Shown here piece after piece: positions 25,524 through 33,148 of a DNA stretch of 42,265 nucleotides. The position numbers were made by a program, and so were the translations under genes. This DNA comes from Janthinobacterium sp. GW458P (GTDB lineage Bacteria > Pseudomonadota > Gammaproteobacteria > Burkholderiales > Burkholderiaceae_D). The stretch spans positions 1 to 42,265 of the forward strand of contig NZ_NEGZ01000049.1 in assembly GCF_002127585.1 (NCBI RefSeq), read 5' to 3'. How positions within the stretch are numbered: position 1 is the first letter of the stretch; each line of letters begins with the position of its first letter. The notes under the pieces were generated by a model. The model was given only the letters and a program-made list of their open reading frames with translations. It made no database searches and was not told the origin of the DNA.

Positions 25524-26732
25524 ATGGCGCGCAAAAAAATTCTTTTCATGGCCGAGGCAGTAACCCTGGCCCATGTCGGCCGCCCTCTGAGCCTGGCTCA
25601 AGGCCTGGCCGAGGATGACTACGAGGTGCATTTTGCCTGTACCGACGGCTACGACTTCTGCTTCAAGCAGGCGTCCTTCCGGCGCTGGCATATCGACAGC
25701 ATTTCCTCTCAGCAATTTCTGCAGGCGTTGGCCAGCGGCAAGCCTGTCTACACGGAAAGTACGCTGCTGCGCTACGTGGAAGACGACCTGCGCCTGCTGC
25801 AAGCCGTCCAGCCCGACCTCGTGATCGGCGACTTCCGCCTGTCGCTGTCCGTCAGCGCCCGCCAGCAGCATATTCCCTACCTTGCCGTCAGCAACGCCTA
25901 CTGGAGCCCTTACGTGCGCCAGCATTACACGGTGCCCAGCCTGCCCCTGACGGGCATGCTGCCCATCTGGCTGGCCGATCCCCTGTTCCGCCTGGTACGC
26001 CCGCTGGCCTTCGCCTCGCACGCCGTGCCGCTGAACCGCGTGCGGCGGCGCCACGGCCTGCCGTCCCTGGGCGGCGACCTGCGCCGCACCTACACGGATG
26101 CGGACCGCACCCTGTATGCGGATATTGCGCAACTGTTCCCGCCCCATGCCATGCCGCCCACGCACGACTACCTGGGCGCCGTCATCTGGGCGCCGCCGCT
26201 CGAACTGCCGGACTGGTGGCAGCGCCCTGAACTGAGCAGCGGACGCCCCATCATCTATGTCACCCTGGGCAGTTCCGGCCAGGGCCAGCTGCTGCCGCGC
26301 GTGCTGCGCGCGCTGGCGCCCCTGCCCGTCACCGTGCTGGCGGCCACGGCCGGCACCGTCCGCCTCGACGCCGTGCCGCCGAACGCCTTCGTCGCGCCCT
26401 TCCTGCCCGGCGACGCGGCCGCCCGGCGCGCCAGCCTGGTCATTTGCAACGGCGGCAGTCCCACCAGCCAGCAGGCGCTGACGGCGGGCGTGCCCGTGAT
26501 CGGCATCGCCGGCAACCTCGACCAGTTCCTCAACATGCATGGCGTCGCCGGCGCCGGCGCCGGCCTGCTGCTGCGCGCCGACCGCTTCCAGGAAACGGCC
26601 CTGCGCCATGCCGCCACGCGCCTGCTCGACGACGCCCCCACCCGGCTGGCCGCGCGGCAACTGGCGAACGCCTTCCGGGCTTGCCTGCCGGGACCGCGCC
26701 TGCTCACGCATATGCGAGCGCTGCTGCAGTGA
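25524..26732 (+). CDS. glycosyltransferase, family 1 (UGT/MGT-like)
   Basis: This 402-residue GT-B enzyme starts ARKKILFMAEAVTLAHVGRP with the N-terminal acceptor-domain pattern ('H.GRP..LA..L'). Its C-terminal nucleotide-sugar domain has PIIYVTLGSSGQGQLLPRVL, APFLPGDAAARRASLVICNG and GGSPTSQQALTAGVPVIGIA, the UGT/MGT donor signature. NLDQFLNM stands where family members have the 'DQ..NA' sugar-contact residues. The acceptor (macrolide, flavonoid, lipid or pigment) cannot be told. The ATG chosen has only a weak ribosome site, and the in-frame upstream extension is not coding-like. The gene is transcribed alone. Confidence 0.88.
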   Translation: MARKKILFMAEAVTLAHVGRPLSLAQGLAEDDYEVHFACTDGYDFCFKQASFRRWHIDSISSQQFLQALASGKPVYTESTLLRYVEDDLRLLQAVQPDLVIGDFRLSLSVSARQQHIPYLAVSNAYWSPYVRQHYTVPSLPLTGMLPIWLADPLFRLVRPLAFASHAVPLNRVRRRHGLPSLGGDLRRTYTDADRTLYADIAQLFPPHAMPPTHDYLGAVIWAPPLELPDWWQRPELSSGRPIIYVTLGSSGQGQLLPRVLRALAPLPVTVLAATAGTVRLDAVPPNAFVAPFLPGDAAARRASLVICNGGSPTSQQALTAGVPVIGIAGNLDQFLNMHGVAGAGAGLLLRADRFQETALRHAATRLLDDAPTRLAARQLANAFRACLPGPRLLTHMRALLQ

Positions 26733-26823
26733 CGGCCCGGCGTCGGCTTTTTTTACAGCACGCCTGACAACACCTGCATTACGTCAACAAAAGCACGCCA
26801 AGTCCTTGATTTCACACGCACCT

Positions 26824-26837
26824 CATGCCTTGGCATG
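26824..26837. promoter_or_regulatory. short palindrome upstream of the PEP-CTERM gene
   Basis: CATGCCTTGGCATG is a perfect 6+2+6 palindrome about 85 bases before the PEP-CTERM start, in the only non-coding stretch upstream. It could be an operator for this gene. No promoter boxes were matched with confidence. Confidence 0.3.
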
Positions 26838-26921
26838 GAAGTCGCTTAGGTCTGGCCATGAGCACCTGCCCACAGGACTCAGGCAAGACTTCCAGACTCA
26901 CTCAACCACGAGGTGAACAAA

Positions 26922-27902
26922 ATGAAATTTTCTAAACTGAAACTGCTCCCGGCCGCGGCGGCACTGGCCATGCTGTGCGCCGCCGGTAGCGCACAGGCGG
27001 GCGCCTACGGCTATTCCTACAACAACATCTTCGGCCTGCAGATCGCCGCCGCCACGGGCTCCATCACCGCCCTGAACAGCACCACGATCTCGCGCGCCAC
27101 GGCCACCCTGAATGGCGTGAGCGTCATCAATGGCGGTCCCGGCCTGCTCGACTCGCCCCGCGCCGCCGTCGGCGCCGTCACCAAAGGGGAAAACAATTTC
27201 ACGCAACAAGGCCCCACGGGCAACTACTCGCGCGGCGACGCGCAGATCGTCAGCACGCAGTTCCCCTCGTTTCCGCCCGGCTCCACCTCCACGCAGGCCG
27301 TGAACGTGGCCGAAGCCCACCTGGACGACCCTGCCGGCACTGCCGACGCCTCCGGCCGCAACGGCTCGACCACGGGCTTCTCGGTCAACTTCGTCGTCGG
27401 TTCGCCAACGGCAACGCTGAGCTTTGACTTCTTCTCGTCGCCATTCATGCAAGTCTTCCTGCAAAGCACGGTGGGCCAGCTGTCCACGGCGACAGCCAAC
27501 CTGGTGGTGACCTTCACCATCACGGACTCGACCGGCGCGACCGTCTTCAACTGGACCCCCGATGGCGTCATCGGTTCCGGCATCTTCGGCGGCACGGAAT
27601 CGGCCGACGCGGCCAACCTGAACACCAGCCTGGCGACCAACTTCCTGACGCGCGGCAACCTGTTCACGTATGACCCCACCGGCTGCGGCACGCCTGGCGG
27701 CACGGGAGTGGGCACGGCTTGCGGCGGCAACTTCAGCGCCGTCAGCAATGCCCTGGCGGCCGGCAACTACACCCTGACCTTGAATGCCGTGGAAAGCGTG
27801 GACCTGGTGAAGCAAGCTGCGCCCGAGCCCGGCACCCTGGCCCTGCTGGGCCTGGGCCTGGCAGGCCTGGGCTACGCCAGCCGCCGGAAGATCGCAGCCT
27901 GA
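26922..27902 (+). CDS. PEP-CTERM sorting-domain exported protein
   Basis: This 326-residue exported protein has a signal peptide (LKLLPAAAALAMLCAAGSAQA) and starts its mature part AYGYSYNNIFGLQI. A Ser/Thr/Asn/Gly-rich beta-type body carries two cysteines flanking a glycine loop (PTGCG...GTACGG). It ends with PEPGTLALLGLGLAGLGYAS and RRKIAA: a PEP motif, hydrophobic helix and basic tail. This is the PEP-CTERM signal processed by exosortase at the cell surface, often in exopolysaccharide producers. The ribosome site GAGGTGA fixes the ATG. A paralogue follows, with a terminator in between. Confidence 0.9.
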   Translation: MKFSKLKLLPAAAALAMLCAAGSAQAGAYGYSYNNIFGLQIAAATGSITALNSTTISRATATLNGVSVINGGPGLLDSPRAAVGAVTKGENNFTQQGPTGNYSRGDAQIVSTQFPSFPPGSTSTQAVNVAEAHLDDPAGTADASGRNGSTTGFSVNFVVGSPTATLSFDFFSSPFMQVFLQSTVGQLSTATANLVVTFTITDSTGATVFNWTPDGVIGSGIFGGTESADAANLNTSLATNFLTRGNLFTYDPTGCGTPGGTGVGTACGGNFSAVSNALAAGNYTLTLNAVESVDLVKQAAPEPGTLALLGLGLAGLGYASRRKIAA

Positions 27903-27926
27903 ACCATGTAACCGGGGGGCATTCAC

Positions 27927-27955
27927 AGGCGAGGGAAGTCTCCTCGCCTTTTTTA
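27927..27955 (+). terminator. rho-independent terminator after the PEP-CTERM gene
   Basis: AGGCGAGG (27927-27934) pairs with CCTCGCCT (27942-27949) around a 7-base loop and is followed by a run of T. It would end the first PEP-CTERM message before its paralogue. Confidence 0.9.
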
Positions 27956-28008
27956 TGCCGCGCACTGTCGGCTTTCCTTACAACGTACGCCAGCACATGA
28001 GGATTTTC

Positions 28009-29070
28009 ATGATGACTTTTTTCTGTACACGGCTGCCGGCGGCCGTGCTGACCCTGCTCTTGCTAGGAAGCAGCGGCGCTGCCAGGGCGACGGCGTACGG
28101 CTATTCGTATATCAACGCCTATGGCCTGACCATCAGCAACCCCAGCGGCTCCATCAGCCTGGTCAGCAATATCGACTTGTCGCGCACCACGGCCAGCCTC
28201 AATGGCAGCGGCGTGATACGGGGCGGCAGCAACGAAATCGATGCGCCGCAGGCGGCGCGCGGCGCCGTCAGCAAGGGCCAGAACGATTTTACGCAGCAAG
28301 GCATGGGCAATGCCTCGTACGCGCGCGGCGACGCGCAAATCATCAGCTCGCAGATTCCCCCCTTCCCGCCCGGCTCGACCAGCACGCATACGGTGAATGC
28401 GGCGGAAGCCTTCCTGACTGGCGCCGGCACCGCCGATGCATCGGGGCGCAACGGTTCCAGCACCGCCCTGGCCATCAACATCGTTGTCGGCGAGCCCGGC
28501 GCGACCCTCGCGTTCAATTTCCAGGCCCAGCCCTACATGCAGCTGTTTCTGGACGCCCAGGCCGGCCTGGGCTCGTCCGCCAGCGCGAACGTGGGGCTGA
28601 CCTTTACCCTCATCGATGAAAATGGCCAGGTCGCCTTCAACTGGGCGCCCGACGGCACGCTCGGCTCCGGCATACTGGGCGGCACCGAACTGGCCGACAG
28701 CGCCAACCTGAATACCGGCTACGCGCAGAGCCCGCTCACCAGCGGCAGCCTGTTCACCTACGATCCCACCGGCTGCGGCGCCCCCACGGGCACGGGCAGC
28801 GGCACCGATTGCGGCGGCCTGTTCAGCGCCGTCACCGACAACCTGGCGGCTGGCAGCTACACGCTGGTCTTGAACATGATCAACAGCACTGAACTGGCCT
28901 ACGTGCCGTCGAGCACGCCCATGCCGTCGCCAGGCACGCTGGCCCTGATGGCGGCGGGATGCGCCGCGCTGGCCAGCATGCGGCCAAGATGGCGCGCGCC
29001 ATGGCGTCAAGCCGGGCCATCGCCAGACGCCCTATTCGCCCGGGCCCGAGGCCACGATCAGATCCCGTAG
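28009..29070 (+). CDS. exported paralogue with degraded PEP-CTERM-like end
   Basis: This 353-residue paralogue of the preceding gene shares AYGYSY at the mature start, GDAQIISSQIPPFPPGSTST, GTADASGRNGSS and FTYDPTGCG, with the same cysteine pair. The signal peptide is clear (LPAAVLTLLLLGSSGAARA). The C-terminal signal is altered: MPSPGTLALMAAGCAALAS has PSP where the partner has PEP. The protein then continues for about 30 residues past the basic RPRWRAPWR, ending inside the opposite gene. The start ATG has AGGA 5 bases before it. Its sorting may be lost or handled by a variant exosortase. Confidence 0.85.
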   Translation: MMTFFCTRLPAAVLTLLLLGSSGAARATAYGYSYINAYGLTISNPSGSISLVSNIDLSRTTASLNGSGVIRGGSNEIDAPQAARGAVSKGQNDFTQQGMGNASYARGDAQIISSQIPPFPPGSTSTHTVNAAEAFLTGAGTADASGRNGSSTALAINIVVGEPGATLAFNFQAQPYMQLFLDAQAGLGSSASANVGLTFTLIDENGQVAFNWAPDGTLGSGILGGTELADSANLNTGYAQSPLTSGSLFTYDPTGCGAPTGTGSGTDCGGLFSAVTDNLAAGSYTLVLNMINSTELAYVPSSTPMPSPGTLALMAAGCAALASMRPRWRAPWRQAGPSPDALFARARGHDQIP

Positions 29071-30141
29071 CGGCCGGCGCAAGGAACGCGCCTGGGCCGC
29101 CGGTCCGGCGCCTATGCGCCCGAGAAACACGGCCCGGTCAAACGCCGCCGGCCCCAGCACGGTCTGGCACTGCACGGCCAGCTCCTGCGCCAGCTCCAGC
29201 ATGCCCTCGGTGCGCGAAAAGGTGCGCCGTTCGCGCACGTAGCGGGCGAAGATCAGCGGCGTCAGTTCCGGCTGCAATTGCAGGCCCAGCCGCGTGGCCG
29301 TCAGCCAGAAGCGCTGCATGGCGCGCCCGGCCGCCACGTAATCGTCCGTGTGGCGCGGCGGCGCGGCGGCCAGCAGGGCGAAATGCGCGGCGCACGAGAT
29401 GCCAGGCAGCAAGTCCATCTGCAGCCGGGGCGCCAGCGTGCCGGCCAGCCAGGTATTGAAGAAATCCACGCGGCGCCAGCTTTGCATGACCCAGCGCATC
29501 AGGCGCGCCGTCATCGGGTCCACGCCCAGCGCCTGGTCGGGGATGCGGTCGGCGCTGAAGCGCGCGCCCCATTCGATGACGTCGCGGTGCACCTTGTGCG
29601 CCTCGGGCATGGTCAGGCGCAGCTTCGCATTGTCGAACATCAGCCGCGCGCAGGCCAGGCGCGCGCGCCCGCCCTCGTACCACTGCACCGTGTAGCCGGG
29701 CGGCAAACAGGCATCGAGCGCGGCCTTTTCGCTGGCCCGCAGCCGGCGCGTGCTGAGCCGCCGCCGCTGCACGCTGCGCCGTGGCAAGAAGGCCGCCAGC
29801 GGGTCGGGCGGCATGCCGGGGCTGTCGACCAGCAGCACGTCGAAGGTAGGCAGGGTGTCGGGCATGGCCATGCGCCGCCGCGCCTCCATGCGCAAGCCGT
29901 GGCTGCTGGCCGCCAGCGCCAGGCTTTCGAGCAAGGCGCCCAGCGACAGCTGGCTGGGATGGCCGTCGAGGTCGTACACGCAGTGGCTGCGCGTATCGAA
30001 GCCATGCACGACGACGTGGCGCGGCTCGACGATTTCAAAGCGCCATGGCTGCGTGTTGTCGCCGCTGGGCGCCCAGCGCGCCTGGTCGAGGATGTTTTCC
30101 AGCATAGAATCAATCTGCGCGATCTGCGCTGCCTGCCCCAT
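29032..30141 (-). CDS. nitroreductase-fold protein paired with a ThiF-like gene
   Basis: This 369-residue protein begins with the nitroreductase FMN-site pattern ILDQARWAPSGDNTQPWRFE. A YDLDGHPSQLSLGALLESLA stretch and a C-terminal region with AAGRAMQRFWLTATRLGLQL and other family features follow. The middle is longer than in classical nitroreductases. The ATG follows the TAA of the ThiF-like gene with no spacer (TAAATG), and its ribosome site GGAGG lies inside that gene, so the two are coupled. The last 39 bases overlap the end of the convergent exported paralogue. The reaction is unknown; flavin-dependent oxidation or reduction of an adenylated partner product is a guess. Confidence 0.82.
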   Translation of the reverse strand: MGQAAQIAQIDSMLENILDQARWAPSGDNTQPWRFEIVEPRHVVVHGFDTRSHCVYDLDGHPSQLSLGALLESLALAASSHGLRMEARRRMAMPDTLPTFDVLLVDSPGMPPDPLAAFLPRRSVQRRRLSTRRLRASEKAALDACLPPGYTVQWYEGGRARLACARLMFDNAKLRLTMPEAHKVHRDVIEWGARFSADRIPDQALGVDPMTARLMRWVMQSWRRVDFFNTWLAGTLAPRLQMDLLPGISCAAHFALLAAAPPRHTDDYVAAGRAMQRFWLTATRLGLQLQPELTPLIFARYVRERRTFSRTEGMLELAQELAVQCQTVLGPAAFDRAVFLGRIGAGPAAQARSLRRPLRDLIVASGPGE

Positions 30142-31011
30142 TTACGCCTCCTGCGCCGCGCGGCGGCGCTTGATGATGGCCATTGCCAGCCGTTGCAGCG
30201 GGTGGCGGTTGCCGCCCGGGCGCCAGGTATGCACGAGCTTGTTGCGGTAGGCATCGAAATGCATGCCGTGCGGCGCCGCCAGGACCTTGCCCCTTTTCAA
30301 TAAAATCTTCAAGGCTTCCGTGGCGGCCGCGCCCGCGCACAGCTGGCAGCCCATGATGGTTGACGGCCCGCGCCGCGCCTTCAGGTTGATGGCGGACGGA
30401 TCGACCAGATACGGGCCGTGCAGGCCGGCCGGCGCCAGGCCGACGAGAAAACGCAGGGCTTTTTCTTCTTCCGGCAAGTCGCCCCAGCCAAAGTATTCTT
30501 CGAACGTCATGCCGCCCGGCAAGAAATTGAGCACCGCCGTGCCCATGCCCAGCGGTGCGGCCGTGATGGCGGGTATGCCCAGGCGCGCGCAGGTGACGAA
30601 GGTGGCCTGGCGCGCGGGAAAGGCGAAGAAATCCAGGCCGTCCACGTACAGGTCGACGCCGTCGAAAAACGCCGCCAGGTTGCTCGCGTGTATGCCGTCG
30701 GGAAACTGCTTGATGTCAAGCTCGGGATTGATGTCCGCCGCCATGCGCGCCAGCACGTCGGCCTTGGGCTGGCCCAGCGTGGACATCATGGCGCCGGCCT
30801 GGCGGTTGAAATTGGCGATATCGAAGGTGTCGAAGTCGGCGATGTGAAAGGCGCCGATGCCCAGCCGGGCCAGGGTCAGCAAGTGCACGCCGCCCACGCC
30901 GCCCATGCCGGCGATGGCCACGCGCTTGCCGCGCAAGCTGTCCTGCTCTGCCTGCGTGACCCAGCCCAGGTTGCGGGCGAACGCCGCGTGGTAGGAAAAA
31001 CCGTCCGTCAT
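30142..31011 (-). CDS. ThiF/MoeB/HesA family adenylyltransferase (E1-like)
   Basis: This 289-residue E1-like enzyme uses ATP to adenylate a carboxyl group. The nucleotide loop AGMGGVGG (34-41), Asp59 in HIADFDTFDI and NFNRQ (67-71) are the standard E1 residues. The segment LYVDGLDFFAFPARQ matches the 'D..D....R' part. Only one CxxC (CQLC in IMGCQLCAGAAATEAL) is seen, where ThiF and MoeB have two for zinc, so it is a divergent branch. The start has GAGGTGAGC before the ATG. It is coupled to the nitroreductase-fold gene. No small ubiquitin-like carrier or YcaO gene is nearby. Confidence 0.87.
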   Translation of the reverse strand: MTDGFSYHAAFARNLGWVTQAEQDSLRGKRVAIAGMGGVGGVHLLTLARLGIGAFHIADFDTFDIANFNRQAGAMMSTLGQPKADVLARMAADINPELDIKQFPDGIHASNLAAFFDGVDLYVDGLDFFAFPARQATFVTCARLGIPAITAAPLGMGTAVLNFLPGGMTFEEYFGWGDLPEEEKALRFLVGLAPAGLHGPYLVDPSAINLKARRGPSTIMGCQLCAGAAATEALKILLKRGKVLAAPHGMHFDAYRNKLVHTWRPGGNRHPLQRLAMAIIKRRRAAQEA

Positions 31012-31123
31012 GCTCACCTCGTATCGACATCCCCAGGGGACCAAGGAAGGTTCGACAGCCGGCCAGGTGAAAAGTTCCTCCAACGCTGAAGGAACCTGTG
31101 CTGCTTCTACAGAGGCGCCAAGG

Positions 31124-32701
31124 CTAGCGCGGCAAACGGGCCTGCGCCGCCCTGCCGGCCGGACGCGGCGCCGCTGCCGTGGCGCCCACCTTGAACACGC
31201 TGACGATCTGCGCCAGGCCGGCCGCCTGCTCGTTCATGGCTTGCGCCGCCGCCGACGCCTGCTCCACCAGCGCCGAGTTTTGCTGCGTCATGTTGTCCAT
31301 TTCGACGATGGCCTGGTTGATCTGCTCGATGCCGGCGCTCTGCTCGGCGCTGGCCGAGGAAATCTCGGCCACGATATCGGTTACATGCCGCACGCTGGAG
31401 ACGACCTTTTCCATCGTCTCGCCCGCCAGCGCCACGAGTTTTTCACCGGCGCCCACCTGTTCGGCGGAACTGTCGATCAATTGCTTGATTTCCTTGGCGG
31501 CCGCGGCCGAGCGCTGCGCCAGGTTGCGCACTTCCGACGCCACGACGGCAAAGCCACGGCCCTGCTCGCCTGCGCGCGCCGCTTCCACGGCCGCGTTCAA
31601 GGCCAGGATATTGGTCTGGAAGGCGATGCCGTCGATGACGGCGATGATGTCGCCGATCTTTTTCGACGAGGCATTGATGGCGCCCATGGTGTCGACCACC
31701 TGGCTGACGACGCCGCCCGCCTGGCTCGCCACTTGCGAAGCGGAAATGGCCAGCTGGTTGGCCTGGCGCGCATTGTCCGCATTCTGGCGCACGGTCGAGG
31801 TCATCTCTTCCATGGTCGAGGCCGTTTCTTCCAAGGAACCCGCCTGCTGCTCCGTGCGCGCCGACAGGTCGTGGTTGCCCGAGGCGATCTCGCCCGAGGC
31901 CGTGGAAATGGCGTCGGCATCGTTGCGTACCTGGCTTACCAGGTGCGCCAGGTTGTCGCGCATGGCCTTGATCGCCATCAACAGACTGGACGTATCGCCG
32001 GGGCGCGTGTCGATGTGCGTCGTCAGGTCGCCCTTGGCGATCTGTGCCACGATGGCGGCCGCATAGTCGGGTTCGCCGCCGAGCTGGCCCAGGATGCGGC
32101 GCAGCATCAGGGCCGCCAGGGCGCCCACCACCAGCATCAGCGCGCCGCCGATGGCCAGCAGCACGCCCGCCTGGGCCCAGAACTTGTGGTTGATGTCATC
32201 GATGTAGGTGCCCGTGCCGACCACCCAGTCCCACGGCGCAAATTTCACCACCGCATACATCTTCGCCACCGGATCCTTCACGCCGGGACGCGTGCCATCC
32301 GCCTGCACCATGCCGATGCGGCTGTTGGCCAGGGCCGCGCGGTAGCGGTCGCCCGACTGCTTCATGTTCTTTTGCGGCGTGCCGATACGCGCAGGATTCG
32401 GGTGCACGTACAGCAAGTCGGTGCTGAAATCGCGCACGAAGTAATACATCTCGTCCTTGACGAAGCTGCCGATGGCCAGCTTGGCCTGCTGCTGCGCCTG
32501 CTCACGCGTGAGTTTGCCCGACTGTTCCAGCGCATACGCCTTTTCCACCGAGGCATTGGCCAGCTCGACCAGCACCGTCAATTGCTCGACGCGCTCGGCC
32601 ATCATGGTCTGGCGCAGGGAATACAGGGAAAAGGAAGCGATGAGGACGATGCCCAGCAAGGTGCTGAAACACAGGAGGAGAACGCGCGAACGGAGAGTCA
32701 T
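31124..32701 (-). CDS. methyl-accepting chemotaxis protein with single Cache domain
   Basis: This 525-residue chemoreceptor has a membrane helix (about 7-29), a periplasmic Cache domain (about 35-180, with [20 protein letters not shown] and YIDDIN), a second helix (about 185-208) and HAMP. The signalling tip is intact ([20 protein letters not shown] followed by [13 protein letters not shown]). The C-terminus lacks a clear NWETF-type CheR tether, ending in an Ala/Arg-rich tail. This type of Cache often binds small organic acids (family knowledge). No chemotaxis genes are adjacent. The upstream region has a perfect 18-bp palindrome beside a TATAAT box. Confidence 0.96.
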   Translation of the reverse strand: MTLRSRVLLLCFSTLLGIVLIASFSLYSLRQTMMAERVEQLTVLVELANASVEKAYALEQSGKLTREQAQQQAKLAIGSFVKDEMYYFVRDFSTDLLYVHPNPARIGTPQKNMKQSGDRYRAALANSRIGMVQADGTRPGVKDPVAKMYAVVKFAPWDWVVGTGTYIDDINHKFWAQAGVLLAIGGALMLVVGALAALMLRRILGQLGGEPDYAAAIVAQIAKGDLTTHIDTRPGDTSSLLMAIKAMRDNLAHLVSQVRNDADAISTASGEIASGNHDLSARTEQQAGSLEETASTMEEMTSTVRQNADNARQANQLAISASQVASQAGGVVSQVVDTMGAINASSKKIGDIIAVIDGIAFQTNILALNAAVEAARAGEQGRGFAVVASEVRNLAQRSAAAAKEIKQLIDSSAEQVGAGEKLVALAGETMEKVVSSVRHVTDIVAEISSASAEQSAGIEQINQAIVEMDNMTQQNSALVEQASAAAQAMNEQAAGLAQIVSVFKVGATAAAPRPAGRAAQARLPR

Positions 32702-32730
32702 GGGAGCCTGGGTAAAGATTAAAATGTGGA

Positions 32731-32757
32731 ATTATAAACAATTTCCACGTGGAAATT
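32731..32757 (-). promoter_or_regulatory. chemoreceptor promoter with a perfect palindrome
   Basis: AATTTCCACGTGGAAATT (32740-32757) is a perfect 18-bp palindrome directly upstream, in the leftward direction, of TATAAT (minus strand, 32731-32736), about 30 bases before the chemoreceptor ATG. No -35 match was found. The palindrome would lie in the spacer and -35 zone, as expected for a repressor or activator site. On the plus strand it is followed by six T and might also act as a weak terminator. Confidence 0.5.
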
Positions 32758-32773
32758 TTTTCAGAAAAGCGAA

Positions 32774-32816
32774 GCGGGCGGCGCTACCAGGCTGATGCCC
32801 GGCAGGCACCGCCCGC
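32774..32816 (-). terminator. hairpin after the 65-residue gene
   Basis: GCGGGCGG (32774-32781) and CCGCCCGC (32809-32816) form an 8-bp GC stem with a structured loop, about 30 bases past the stop of the leftward 65-residue gene. A short pyrimidine-rich tract follows on the minus strand. It is a weak-looking terminator. Confidence 0.5.
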
Positions 32817-32844
32817 ATATGTTTTGCTGAAGTCTGACTGAAGG

Positions 32845-33042
32845 TCAGGCCAAGGCTTCCTTGGCCGCCTCTTCGGGCGTCAAGCCATCATAGAACTGGT
32901 CGGTAAACCACTCGACCTGCTCTTCGATATGATCCTGCGCCTGCGCCACGGTGGCGCCGCCGGCCACGAGGAAGCCTTCGACTTCGATACACCAGTTGAT
33001 CAATTCCAGGGTTTCCGGATCGAGTTCTTCTTTCTTAGCCAT
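32845..33042 (-). CDS. small acidic protein of unknown function (65 residues)
   Basis: The protein begins MAKKEELDPETLELINWCIE and ends FYDGLTPEEAAKEALA. It is acidic and helical and has a single Cys. No signal peptide or membrane span is seen. AGGA lies 8 bases before the ATG. It lies between the chemoreceptor and protease genes, both on the same strand, but the flanking hairpin and gaps suggest its own unit. I do not recognise the family. Confidence 0.75.
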   Translation of the reverse strand: MAKKEELDPETLELINWCIEVEGFLVAGGATVAQAQDHIEEQVEWFTDQFYDGLTPEEAAKEALA

Positions 33043-33148
33043 CGTGCTGTCCTTGCGTATTTACGTTATAAAACTGCGGTATCACATCCATTGCCGACAG
33101 TTTAACAGCTTCGCCGCCATGCCGATGCATGCACGTGATCAAGGAACA

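Noticed and set aside
30142-31011. Assignment of the ThiF-like gene as moeB or thiF
   Set aside because: Only one of the two expected CxxC zinc pairs is visible and no molybdopterin or thiamine genes are nearby, so a pathway name is not justified.
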